Origin: Enoplosus armatus
Lineage: Eukaryota; Chordata; Actinopteri; Centrarchiformes; Enoplosidae
Assembly: GCF_043641665.1 (NCBI RefSeq)
Contig: NC_092183.1
Span: forward strand, 5,543,501-5,607,500
Reading direction: 5' to 3'
DNA length: 64,000 bases
Of the stretch, positions 1 to 11,940 are shown piece by piece. The notes below the pieces were generated by a model that saw nothing but the letters and a program-made list of their open reading frames with translations, had not been told where the DNA came from and searched no databases. Numbering within the stretch: position 1 is the first letter of the stretch; each line of letters starts with the position of its first letter. Made by a program: the position numbers and the translations under genes.

Positions 1-937
1 GACTGAGTGCAGACCTGTCTTTTCTCAAAATAGATTTGGGGTGGAGGATCACTTTATACAACCCTGCTGCTCTGGGTTAATGCACTTGCCATGTCTCGAG
101 GGAGTCACATATTCAGTGACCAGGATCTTTCTTCCTACAGCCATGTGTGACAGCTATGATTGCCACTGGTTAGATATGGAATGGAAAAAACCCCCATTTT
201 CAATAGAGAATATGCTGAAGTTAAAGTTGCTTTTTGTTTCATGAACTCTTACTGTTTTTAAAAAAAAAAAAACTTTTATTGTCTTTGAAATTCCAAATTC
301 ACTCACTTCAATAGGTACGATTGTGGGAACAACCATAAAAAAATGAATGAGTAACCTTAAAACAATATGGAATTCTAAGGAAGCACAAAAGGTATGTCTT
401 TAATTTCTGGCATATTAATGGCATAAAAACAGAAACTAAGCATGGTACGAAAACTACCATTTCTTTCCTATTTAATTTTGTACATCATGCTGACCTTTTT
501 CATTATGGTATAGTCCTTTAAAAGAATTATAAATGATAATATTCTTTTGCTGCCCAGCCATAGCAGTAAGGTTTTAAACAGTTCAATGACGTTCAGAGTC
601 ATGAACTTTGGGCAGCATGGCCACCTGTAAAATTTGAATAAAAAATGGAGGCCCTGTGTCTCTATTTCTCTCTATCGCACACATTAAATATGCAGACTCT
701 TGGGTGGATGCTATGTCGTGTGGAAGGAATCTAATTGCACGCAACATAAAGGGTACAGTACTGTACTTTGCGTGCAGAGAGTCCATGCAGTATTTTCAAA
801 TTACAATCATCTGCACCTGCCACAGTGGGCCTCTCATCTCTATGTACTCACAGTGGGGATGTTCCTCTGAATGAAGCATGACCAGAACTGGTACATGCTT
901 TCATGCTCTGGTGCACAGTGAGCACATAGAACTGCAA

Positions 938-968
938 ACACACACACGCACACACACACACACACACC
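938..968. repeat. (CA)n microsatellite
   Basis: Dinucleotide CA repeat with one CG interruption near its start. Tracts of this kind recur through the window, as is typical of fish genomes. Confidence 0.95.
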
Positions 969-993
969 ACAACACGCTGATGGCGTCAAAGCA

Positions 994-1018
994 TGCACAC
1001 TGTTCCTCACAGTGTGCA
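994..1018. other. Perfect 10-bp hairpin
   Basis: The arms TGCACACTGT and ACAGTGTGCA (994-1003 and 1009-1018) are exact reverse complements around a 5-base loop. It lies about 30 bases after a CA tract whose sequence it partly resembles, so it may derive from it. It is too short for a microRNA precursor. Confidence 0.6.
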
Positions 1019-3270
1019 CACAACAGGTGAACAGAAAGTGTCAGACAGTCAAGAAGGCATCCAGTGTGCACATCGTGTGATGGGAGCACATGCAGATACA
1101 AAAATTTACACAAATATACAAGACAACGAGAAAAATTCTGCGAGAGTAATTGCATGAAAACAATACAAGTGTGCACTGTTGGGGGTTAGAGCACTGTATG
1201 CAGCTAACAGGGCTAATAAAGTAAATATAGAATGAGTTATGAATATTCATGAGCATGCAGCACGCTGGAATCCTGTGAAGCGTGAACATAACAACACAAG
1301 CAGGAGAATACATCACTGTAAATACATCCACATGATTTATGTACATGCCTCCTTGGTGGAGATTGGCTTTTCCTCACGGCAATAAGAGGAGAGACAAACT
1401 TATAGAACTTGGAGGTAAAAATAAAAGAAAAAAAATACTGGGATGTTTGAGGTTAAAAGTTTTCCTCTACAATAGGAAGGCCTTAGAATTAACCTAAAAT
1501 TGAGCCATGGCCGGAGCTGTGACAGTGAGTCACCTGGAGTGGTTTATTGCTGATATGACAGAGAGTTTAATCTTGCCACTTTACTCAAACCCATTGCTTT
1601 GAAGTGGGGGGAACATGAGTGCGGTGGAACTGGACCAAATTTCACCCCATATTCCACATAGGTTTCGGTGGCACCCAACAGCAGGCATTCACACCGCCAC
1701 CTTGATTGGCTCAATAGGCCGTGAAAACCAGCCACTGGCTTCTCACGTGCAGTCCTCCTCTTTCGAGCATCAGCAGTCAGCCAGCCATCCGGTTGCTAAG
1801 TGAAAGTGAATCTCCATCAATAACGATTAGTCAGTGCCGAACACTATGTCTCACCCTTTCTCTCCAGCTGTATGGATATAGATGGTTGTTTCTTTTCCAC
1901 CAATATACAACATAATTACTTGTAGTGAACTGTCAAGTGAAGAAAAGAAAGTTTAGCAATAGCCTACTTCACTGGAGCCTTGGGTTCCAGTTTATACAAG
2001 AAAGAGGATCATGTATTGAGTGTGTTTCTGGAATGAACAAGATAGCAGCTAATTAGTTGTAGCTGTGTTTTCTATTACCCTCTGCCCTGCATGTAAAATG
2101 CAGCTTTATTTCTCTGCATGTTTTAGTCACGCCGGCTGGCCAAATTTTACAGAACTCCTGAGAATACAACCGTTGTTTCTGCTAGTCTTTTGTCAGAATT
2201 AAATCTCACCTTCGCGAGCTTCCAAGTGATGCAATTCCCTAAAGAGTCGCTGGCAGGCGAACAGATATCAGCCTCTGTGCTCTCAGCTCATTGCCCACCA
2301 GCAGCTGAGCAGGCGATGCATACATGGCTCACAGCGTGGGAGCAGCAAATAACATGCCTGTATGCTGAGCCCACTGACTGTGATTGTCAAGGTGAATGGA
2401 CAGGAGGAAATTAGGTTCACCACCCACCAAGCTAGTTATGTGCCTCCCATTATGGATGCAGAGAGCTTTGGTCCATACCTTGAAAATAACAAACAAACAT
2501 TGCGCAGCTTCAAAAGAGCCATCCAAGTTAAGCTGGGGAAAGGCAGTGAGGCAATTTTCAAGCCAATAGCCTCACCAAAGCATATTAGGCATCTGATTGC
2601 CACTTTCATTTTTCTCATTTAGCTACAGATATGGTACACAACTACTTTTTTCACCCACTTAAGTTTGCACAAATCATATTTATGTCGCGCCAGTGTTATA
2701 CATATGCATGTGCAGTCTATGATTCAGCTGGAAGGGAAACCAATTTCCCCACTGCACCGTAACTAAAAGCGTTTGGAGAAAATAGAAAATGGATTGCATT
2801 AACGTGCAGTGCACACTGCGTGGTAGAATGGATATTGAATCATTCCTGTGGTCCCCCACGAGCACAAAGAGGAAAAAATGAAAGCAGTCAAGTAGTAAGT
2901 ATAATGGCACCCGCGAGAACGACCTCAAAGGCCCACATGTGTAACCCCCACCCCTGTCCTGCGACACGATGCAGTGGTCAGTGGTGGGGATTCAGATGTG
3001 ATCATTCCAAAGATCAGTGATGGATTATCAGTTTTTCCTCTATGTCAGTCCGGCTATATCTATCTACTTCGTGCGTGTATGTTTACTGAGTGCAATTTCT
3101 GATATGAGCCCCTTCTGGCAACTCAGAGGCCAGAGGTCCCTGGAGAGAGTGCATCCTTTAATTCCTCTAAACAAATAGATAGTGGGTTAGCCAAAGCGCC
3201 TCTGTGGTGGCACAAGACCAACAACACACAGCTGCCTGGCTGGCTGCAGCCAATCCGCCTCCAAGACATG

Positions 3271-3440
3271 CTCAGGAGGATAGAGATCAGAGAGAGAATC
3301 AGAAAGAGACAGACAGAGAGAATTTGTGTGAGAGAACACTGAGTGCTGCGAAGGGAGAGGGAGGGAGGCCGACAGACGGGGGGGGGGGGGTTGGTCTATG
3401 TGAGAAAGGAGAGGTAGCAGAGCAGCATAGAGAGAAGCAA
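3271..3440. repeat. Purine-rich low-complexity tract
   Basis: The plus strand is strongly enriched in AG-type steps and includes a run of 13 G at 3378-3390. Long open frames on both strands here are a by-product of low complexity and are not called as genes. Confidence 0.75.
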
Positions 3441-3769
3441 GTGAATAGGACATAGGCAAAATGATGCAAGGTGGGAACGTGTTTCTGTGTGAGAGCGAGA
3501 TCCAGCAGATATATATGCGTATGCCTGCTTCTAAAATTGAAATTCATGTAGGGCAGAATACAAGATCCATCATATTTCTATTCCTGATGGTTGCAAACAT
3601 AGACAGATTTAGATAAATAAACCTACTTTTCATCATATAAAAGTCCAACCACATTTCATTCCTAATACCCTCCATAATCATGACCTCATTCCTCATAGTG
3701 TGCATTTTAACTTTTCTTCTCACGTATCAATGCATTTTTCTTCTCAGTTTTTACACAACTTTCTATCAG

Positions 3770-4020
3770 CAGTGGTGGGGAGTACATTACAAGTATAATT
3801 CATCAAGTTCTGTACTTAAAACGTAAATATTTCTATTTTAATCTAGTACTGCTTTTGCCAGCTGCAGTTACTAGCTACCTTGCAGATAAGGATTTTACGT
3901 ATAAAACATGACGAGTTTTTAAAATATGATAGATTATATATAGATATATAAATATAGATTCAAGTACCCAACAGTAAAGTAGTTAAAATATAGTCAACCT
4001 CAGCCAGCTACAACACTAAT
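3770..4020. mobile_element. Partial MITE-like repeat
   Basis: This segment shares diagnostic blocks with the fuller element at 59.36-59.80 kb: a GATTTTAC-A-A-AAA block, an AAATATGAT/AAACATGAT block, and TACCCAACAGTA followed by a purine-rich tail. It matches my memory of a very common percomorph repeat rich in TACTT and AAGTA words. The copy is truncated, diverged and interrupted by a TA-rich expansion near 3940-3960. It is non-autonomous with no coding capacity. The superfamily is uncertain. Confidence 0.6.
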
Positions 4021-4336
4021 TTTTTGCCATCTATCCCCATTTTCCCACCTAAATATTAAAAAAGGACTATTTTTGATCATTAAACCCTTGTGATGAATTT
4101 GGACATTAAGTAAAGTTTTCAAGGATTTACTTCATTGTTGGCCTTCCAGTCGACTTTGAAGGTTGGCTTTTAATGGTCTTATTTGACAGGATCATTTTTT
4201 TGACATAGCATTCTTTTTGAAAAGTTGGTAAAATGTTAAAATACTGCATGTAATGTTATTCATCAGTAATTATACCTATGCAATAATATAAAATATAATA
4301 ACCTTTGTTCTGTGATGTACATGTCATCCACGTGCA

Positions 4337-4700
4337 GGACCGGACTGGCCATCGGGAGGCGGGATTGTCGGTAGTCGGGCCAGCTGATTGGTCTGGAGTG
4401 TCAGACCAGTTTTAGAAATATAAAATGAAATGGGTAAATCGAAGTGAAAGCAACATGGGGCAACATGGGGACTGTCAGCCCCCCCCCCCCCGCCTGCTTA
4501 ACCTGATGGTATGATCTCTGCCTGTCATCACATGAGATTTGTTGCACACACTGCACGTGGCCGAGCAGTGTGGAGAAAAAATGCACATCGCAGGAGAAAG
4601 AGAAAAGGTGGAGCTGAGAGGGAGCTCATTAAAAAAGGCGAAGAGCCCTGAAGAAAAGTGCAGAAAACATGCTGGCAGGGTCGCCCTCAGCACGTCATAA
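4337..4700 (+). mobile_element. Possible degraded hAT-type relic
   Basis: The start, with GACCGGACTGGCCATCGGGA, resembles from memory the left part of a fish hAT-related element family. About 250 bases later a Lys/Arg/Glu-rich stretch (near 4585-4650) is reminiscent of the basic N-terminal region of related transposase-like proteins with zinc fingers. No intact frame remains. A run of 13 C (4479-4491) interrupts it. Assignment is by recollection only; an unrelated single-copy sequence is possible. Confidence 0.35.
4479..4491. repeat. Poly-C run of 13
   Basis: Uninterrupted C homopolymer; likely length-polymorphic and a possible sequencing-error site. Confidence 0.9.
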
Positions 4701-7700
4701 TATCACGACTACCTTTACTGAGTTGATTCTGTGTTTCAAAAACTCATAAATGGTATCAGCACTTAATCGTGCTCTGCAGGAAAGCAAGAAAATACAGACT
4801 TGTATACTCTGTTCTGTCATGTGGAAGTGATCCAGTTACTCAGAGCTACCAGAGCTTCTTGATGATCAACACAAGTCAGTCAGAGCTCCTGACACACAAC
4901 ACTCCTAATTATGGAAGTGCAATTGAGTAACTCATGAAACCGAGGACAATTGGCTGTTTTTAACTATTTTGGATGTATTATGAAGCAGTGTTTGTGTGTA
5001 ATAAAACAAAAAAATATGTTACTGGCATAAACATTCACAATTTTCAACATAACGTACAGCATACATGGTGTGTTATTAATGTGTGGAGATTGGCTGAATA
5101 ATTATCCCAGTCCCAGTAAGGAAACCCCCCAACCTCCCAAAAACTCCACATAATGTCATGCTGATTACACTATACAAGGGCAATGCCAAGCTGCATGGTG
5201 TAAAACTGTTGCCAAAAATGGTACAATCCAGCCTGTATTTACTATATGCCGATGCATTGAGCCGAGTCATTGACTGTGGACTGCAGCTTTATCGTTGCTT
5301 AAACAGATGGAGCCGGCATCTCTTTGCATCTCGCTGGGTAGGTCACCAAGCTCACCAAAACAGTTTTAATTAACCCAGATCTCTGTAGGGTGAGTTTCTC
5401 CTAATCTTTATGTGCTCGCAGCTGGGCAGCACCACCCGCTTGTGTTGGTGTTATGCAACTCCTCCTGCCAGCCAAGAAATGCTACGTACACACACTCACA
5501 CACACACACACACACACATACACACACATCATCTGTCCTACCCTCAGGTTGTTTAAAAAGGAACAATCTGCTGTGAAATATTTAGCTCTGGTAAAATACA
5601 GCTGTTGGCAATGTAGCTTAAATTTTGTTATCTGGTGGTGTCATTTTTCTTGTAACTGGGGATAACCGATCATAAAGTAATGTCATTTCAAAACTTGTGA
5701 GTGTATCTATAATAAAATAAAATATTTTCTGTCTGTAACATCTATACTAAATGTCAGGCTTTGGCGTCAGTCCCTCAACATCAAAAGAGCAAAGTCTTCT
5801 TTCTAGTGTCATAATTTTGCACTGATGCTCCACTGTCACACAAGAAGAAGCGGCTGAAATCAGACTTTCTTCATTCCTCAAAAGCCCAGAATGCAACGCA
5901 AGAAATGTTGTCTTTTAAGTGAGACGCTCACTTTTACTCCTCTTGTGCAGAGGAGCAGTCTTAAGCATTTACTATGATATCATCATCACCATCACTATTG
6001 TGCTCTCTCGCTAAAATGCAACAAGTCCATGTATGTTCTCTTTGGGTTATTGTTTTCTAGGAAAAATAGGAAGTTATTAACTGATAGATGTAGGTGAGGC
6101 AAGTGAAGACGATGAGTGGTGACACACCAAGACTGACTATTTACATATTGTGTAGGGTGGATTATGAGTCTGGAGTCCCGCCCACCTGTAATCACAACAT
6201 ATTAATATTATATTTTTTAAAAACCTTCATAAATCTGGTAAGTCATTTGGCAAATTTTGTTTCCGCAAATGTGCCTCTGAGGACCATCAGATGTTGTGAG
6301 TGTGTGTGACTGATTTCTTTTCACAGGGTTGCTGTTTTGTTGCAGGTCAGCCTGTAGACAAGAGCGCTAGCTACTTGTAGTCTGGAAGGATTTTCTGACT
6401 GCTCAATGAATCAACTCACTTTGATCCTTAACACTAGTGTAAGCGCTCAGAGTTTTAATTTCCTCTCAGTCCAGCTAAAAAGATTTATTTTCCTGTCATA
6501 GCAGGAAAAGCACAAGTGTAACTAATACATTTAACGATGGCTTGGTCCCATATATATATGTGTGTGAGCCAATGTAAGTACTGCAGCATTAATAATACCA
6601 GGTTAAATACAATGCCGTCATTATTAATGTTCCTATGTAAATGTTTGACAAGTAAAAATGTCTGCTGTAAGAAAAGTTTATTTATTCTGGTTGGGCCAGA
6701 ATCAGAGTTTTGTCGACCCTAATCATGATTCATGTGAGATGCACCAAGAAAGTAAAAATAGTTCAGATAATAAACCATTCAAGTGCCGGAGCATTGACAC
6801 ATTGATGATATTCATGGAAGACACTTTCCTGAAGGACGGGATATTCCAGTCGGTGAGTAAATGTGTGTGGCAGTCTGAAAGGTGCCATCTGGCAGGTTGT
6901 AGCATGTGTGTCCGATATTGTCGTACTTCCAGTGACCTGCTAATATGTTATGATGATAAGATATGCTACATCTATTATAGGGCATGGTCTAAATGAAGTC
7001 ACAGAAAGCAGGGTTGAGGGGAACATGACAGCAGGTGGAAAAAAAGCAGCAGCAGCTCGGTCTGATGGTATCAGCGAGGAGAAAAGGAAGGTGGAGCAAC
7101 TTCAAAGCAGCTTAGATAGATGGGAGATATTGTCTCGTGAAAGATGCTCGCTTCGATACAAGTCAGTACAGCAAGTGACATCAAAGTGACGTATGTAAGG
7201 CAAAGCATGGATGATCTTATTGTCGGATGCATGGATACAGATCCCCAGCAATTAAATTGTAACACATCCATATCTTTAATTACACATGGACAGCGCACAC
7301 AGCTTGTAAGACCTTCTGTATTTCACCACTTATCTTCTGCTATTTCCCTAATGTGGGCAAACTGCCAATTAACATTCAGGATGCATTTTCTCACTTTATT
7401 GCAGCAATGCATTACATTCAAGTGGTTTTGGTTTTGCTGTTCTATTTTGCAGGCACATTTAAATAGTGATTTTCACCACTTGGCTCAGGTTCAGCTCATC
7501 CACAGGCACAGAGGACTGTGTTGCAGCTTTCAGAAACCCTCTAAATGACACAGCGGCTTAATTCATTCAAGTTTGTGAGCCATATTCGATATGTCTCACC
7601 GTGTTTAAGCACACCAGGAAGTGATTTGCAAAACCTCTGTGAGTGTTCAACACTGACAACCACTGTGAGCACTTTATGAGCTTAGCAAAAGCAGCAAACA

Positions 7701-10030
7701 AACGACAGCCCTCCCCATGTCACTCCCTCAAGGAAGCCATTTTAGTTAATCCTTGTTCCATAGACCTTGGTAGGGGGGGTCCAAAAATTAATTTAACCAC
7801 TTTAAAGCCCCCTATTGCTACAATCCCTGGTTCATTTTCTCACTAGAAATCTTCCCTGAAAACATTAATCTTTGCATCGTGCATATCTGATGGCAGTCAG
7901 GGGGCTTGAAACATATTACTCTCTCCCCTTAAAAACAGAAGCTGTTACATTTTCTTCATTAGACCTCGGCTACAGCTAGGATAGCACTCTTTTAATCTGG
8001 CGGTTTGGTACATTAATCTGCCTCACATATGGTCTTCTGGGTAAATCAGACAAGCTCCAGTGTGCTCTGCACAGGACTGCCCCGCTGGAGCTATCAACTC
8101 ATCGCTTCCTCAGCAGTAACTAAAGCTGCTATAAGCCGGAGTCAACTCTCATCCACTGTTTCTACACGTTGCCATTTCTGTCTGACACCCTCACGCTAAG
8201 ACAGGTTCTCTCCCCTAATGTTTTAGCATACAGAGAAACTGTGTGTTTCAAGTAGTTTTTGAATCAGAGTGTGTGTGTGTATGTGTGGGGGGTGTGAAAG
8301 AAGTTGTAAATAGACTTGACATCCGTTCCTCCATGCTGTCAGAATAATTTACAGCTGTTAGCTTGCTTTGTCTGGGCTCAGTGTTAATCTTTTGCAAAAA
8401 TGACACACCTCCGACTTCCCCTGCTCAGCATCAACTTCAGCAATCTAAACTGTCATCAGGATTCGCTGAACTGTTCTTCACCTTCAAAGTATTTTACTAG
8501 TAACACATGAGAAAAAGAATGCGAAACCGGGCCCTGTTCTTTGTATGGCACGCCATCCACTCCAAATTTCTCTTCGATTCTTCTACGGTACAGGACTGTC
8601 ACACTTGTAAAATGTCGCATTTTAACGTAATCCAGCTGGCATTATGTTTCCTAAAATCAATTGTATATGAACAGAATTCTTTATTTATTTTCACAAGTGT
8701 ACTAGGCAGCCTTTATAAAGAGCCAAAGTGAAACTGGAACTTCTGGGGTCCAGAAATAAGAAAACGTCATACCTTCAAAATCCCATAGACGTTTGTAACA
8801 ATGCAAAGAACTACAAATCCAGCCTTGGACCATAACATTGGTTTAACTGCCTCAACCATCCCAAACTCCTTCTTACATGATTGAAGCTTTGGTATTGTTG
8901 TCAAGCTAAGATCTAATGTTCATGTATGTTTACAGCGATCTCTGATTCTGCACCATTATGTGTCAGGGAGAGATTAGTTCTCCCAGTAGATTTTTTGCTG
9001 CTGCTGGAATTCTTGAACAGCTCCCTCAAACAGCAGGGCTTATAACTGTATAACTATTAGCAATAAATGCTAATGCTAACAAATCCTTCTGTCAATTCTG
9101 TGACACGTCTCTGACTGAAACTCAGGAACCTATTACATTTATGAAAGCAGTTGTAAAGTACTGTGAATGTGCAAAACCAACTAAAACCACAGGATCACTT
9201 GTAACAACAGTGCAGCATCTGCATCTGTGAAACGTAATCTAAGAGGTGTTGCTTTGGCTCACATCATTTTTGGCATGGTTGATTCCATATGCCATGAGTC
9301 AGTATCATTAATTCAAAATATTTCCCCCAAAGAGGACTTCATTTCCCAAGACACAGCAGGAAAAACACATCATCAATCATGCAGTCCTGTTGAGCTCTTC
9401 TAGTTTGACTTGCCTTATTGTTCATGGGCACAGGCATTTAAAAGCTCCCCTGTGAGATGATTATAGCTGGGACTCTACTGGCATCCTCAGCAATTTGTAA
9501 AGTTGGAGATGGCATTTATTCAGAGATCTAAATGCCATCATAATTATCTCAAAACACTCTTAATACAAATCCAGAGATCATTAAAATATGAATATAAATA
9601 TGAATAGCTAGGAGTGACAGAGTAGTTGTTATGCTAACTTAACATATGATATTCCACTTACGGGCTTGTTAAAGGCAATAAAGAAGGGAGAATTAGCCAA
9701 TCAAAGGGAAACACTTGCAGTGAAATCACAATCTGGGTTATGACGACAAATTTCGAATATTTCACAAATATCTGACAACCCTTCTAAATGATAGGAGTTT
9801 ATATAAAACGGTTTCGCTCTCATCGCAATCAGCTGAAAGTGATATGTTGTTTTGACACAGAGGCTGAGGCCTCTAACTGGATGTCGTTAGGATTAAGCAG
9901 CAGAATGAGGGTTTGCAGTTAAAAGGTGGGCTGGATATCCTCTCTGTTGGCACATATTTCAGGACATGATAGATGCAGTAGGTACACTGAGGGAGAGCGC
10001 AGAGAATTTATTTTTTTTCCCCGAAAGCAG
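4701..10030. other. Gene-free stretch
   Basis: No exon is supported. A (CA)n tract lies at 5488-5529 and a short (GT)n near 8268-8286. The open frames at 6658-6996 and 7144-7548 show no recognisable domain, and their composition matches the surrounding DNA. Confidence 0.55.
5488..5529. repeat. (CA)n microsatellite
   Basis: Imperfect CA dinucleotide repeat with TC and TA interruptions. Confidence 0.95.
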
Positions 10031-10450
10031 GGATTAACCTCCATTGGTTGTAATTAGATGGAGCAGTCACTTCCACTCCACTACAATGAATTTGTGTACC
10101 AGTGGCTCCAACATGCTGGTGCTTCATTTTCTCTGTGATTCATTTGTCTGTGTTGAGCGCTTGCCTTGGGCAAAGAGCTCAAGGAGGTTATATGGGCTCT
10201 GTGCAAGGGAGTAGAGACCCCTGTTCCCCAAAACACACCTAACGTGTGCTTTCAAGCCTTCATGGGAAAGCAGCCATATATCATGACAAAAGTGACACTA
10301 TTCTGCATCACTGATCAGTACCCTGTCACTTCACATACTGTAGTTTTTGTGAATTACATCTGAATTACTTTCAATCAATAAAAATGTTCATTGCAGATAA
10401 AAAGTAATCATCAGACATAAAAGTGGTCATCTATACGAGCTCTACATGTT
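10031..10450 (+). repeat. Duplicated block, copy A
   Basis: This block aligns colinearly with 11,436-11,940. Shared anchors in order are GGATTAACCTCCATTGG, a GTAATTA-TGGAGCAG-CACTT block, CATTTTCTCTGT, CAAAGAGCTCAAGGAGGT, a GACCCCTG-TCCCC block, TGTGCTTTCA, and TCATTGCAGATAAAA followed by GAGCTCT. Order and spacing are kept, with indels. I see no coding frame shared by both copies. It may be an old local tandem duplication of non-coding (perhaps regulatory) DNA, or two copies of an unrecognised repeat. Confidence 0.75.
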
Positions 10451-11435
10451 CTCATTGTTCCCTTTGATTTGATTGCCTAGTCACTTGTTCTGGTGTGGAT
10501 GGTGGTGTAATAATCACCAGCCTGCAAAGTCATAGAACAACTATTCCCACGAGCAACACCAGACCTATTTATTTAACACATTTTGAAATGTGGGTGGTGA
10601 TTCAGACATCTGGAACCTAGCTAGACTAGACAACACTTGCCTCCAGCAGGTTGACCAGTGGGTACAACACTACACGATTGCCATGGTGAACTTTCCTGCC
10701 ACTATCTGCTTTCCTGTCTCTCCTCAAACCCCCTGTTACATGCTCACTTGGAATCATTCCATGCACATATTCATACACCTTCAAACAGTTGAACATTCCT
10801 ATCTGCTCGACATCAGCAAATCTGACTGAGAAAGAAAACCATAATCAATGGCTGATGTGTCCATCTAATCATTAGACTCAGATCAAACAACAAAAATAGA
10901 GGATATAATATTTATCAAATTAAATAACTGTCAGAGATGTGGCTTCCATGTAGCAAGTAAAATTAAATAATCATCCCATAAACCTTATCAGTATGGGACC
11001 TTTATTGTAAATGAATATATCTTTTTTTTCCGTGCTTGAATGGGTTATCAATTTCATCTCCGTTCAGCCTTTGCATTTTATTGCATGTGTGCACTGCATA
11101 CACATTATATTAACGGCCTTCAGAACTCTGGTGCAGAAAGATCATTTCAACTTATGATTTATAGTGCTAGTTATTAAATTTACTGCAAGACTAGTGACAT
11201 ATTTTGAATCACCTTTTCTGTTTCCTGTAAACAGAGTTTAGCCACTCTTTTACAATGAAACCAGTTTGATAACTTCACATCACTGCTTTAATATCCATTC
11301 AATAACATCCCACTCTTGTTCGATGCTGTGCAATGTACGGCATTTAGTACAAGATACACTTTATTATTTTTTGTTACTTTGTTTTTTAATGATTATGTCA
11401 GGGTAAGGGCCAGGGGGACTTTAAGTTGAAAGGAA

Positions 11436-11940
11436 GGATTAACCTCCATTGGCTGTAATTATGTGGAGCAGCCACTTACACTTCTGTAAAATGGATTTAT
11501 TTACAAACAGCTTTGCCTGCTGTTCCATTTTCTCTGTTATTAATTTGTCATTTGTCTGCGTTGAGGACTCAGCTCGGACAAAGAGCTCAAGGAGGTAAAT
11601 GGGTTCTGTACCAGGGAGTTTAGGATTTGGCAGTGATATGTCATTAGACCCCTGCTCCCCAATATGCACACAGATTCATATGTGTGCTTTCATCCCATCG
11701 TGGACATCTAGCTAAATCATTATGCAGATGACACAATCCTTCATGACAGAGACAAAACAGTACATCATTGAGTCTAATTTGCTTATAAATCATTATGCAG
11801 ATGATTCAATCCTGCACCAGCACACCATCCTATCTATTTTTTTTAAATAAATTTCAGCACAATTCTAGAAATAACTATGTAAATCATTGCAGATAAAATC
11901 AACCTAATGCCATTATGTGGTCTAAATGAGCTCTGCAAAT
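11436..11940 (+). repeat. Duplicated block, copy B
   Basis: Direct-orientation partner of the block at 10,031-10,450, about 1.4 kb downstream. It is about 85 bases longer. Part of that excess comes from an internal tandem repetition at 11,713-11,812. The anchor words listed for copy A occur here in the same order. The sequence between the copies (10,451-11,435) does not obviously belong to the repeat unit. Confidence 0.75.
11713..11812 (+). repeat. Internal tandem repeat in copy B
   Basis: A 28-29-base word beginning with AAATCATTATGCAGATGA and ending CAATCCT occurs at 11,713-11,740 and again at 11,785-11,812 with two changes. Copy A has only a weakly similar counterpart near 10,280-10,305, so the repetition arose after the block was duplicated or was lost there. 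Confidence 0.7.

Larger units (their letters stand above)
1..3769. other. Gene-free stretch
   Basis: I see no defensible exon here. Open frames are short, start at random places and lack splice-bounded structure. The stretch contains a (CA)n tract, a short perfect hairpin and a purine-rich segment, listed separately. The rest is AT-rich single-copy-looking sequence. Confidence 0.6.

Noticed and set aside
994..1018. Perfect hairpin considered as a microRNA precursor
   Set aside because: The stem is only 10 bp with a 5-base loop, far below precursor length.
11713..11812. YADDTILH and YADDSILH, which look like a reverse transcriptase active-site motif, translate from the repeated word in copy B
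   Set aside because: No flanking reverse transcriptase motifs or open frame surround them, and the two occurrences come from one short tandem duplication. Chance is the simpler explanation, though a very old LINE scrap cannot be excluded.
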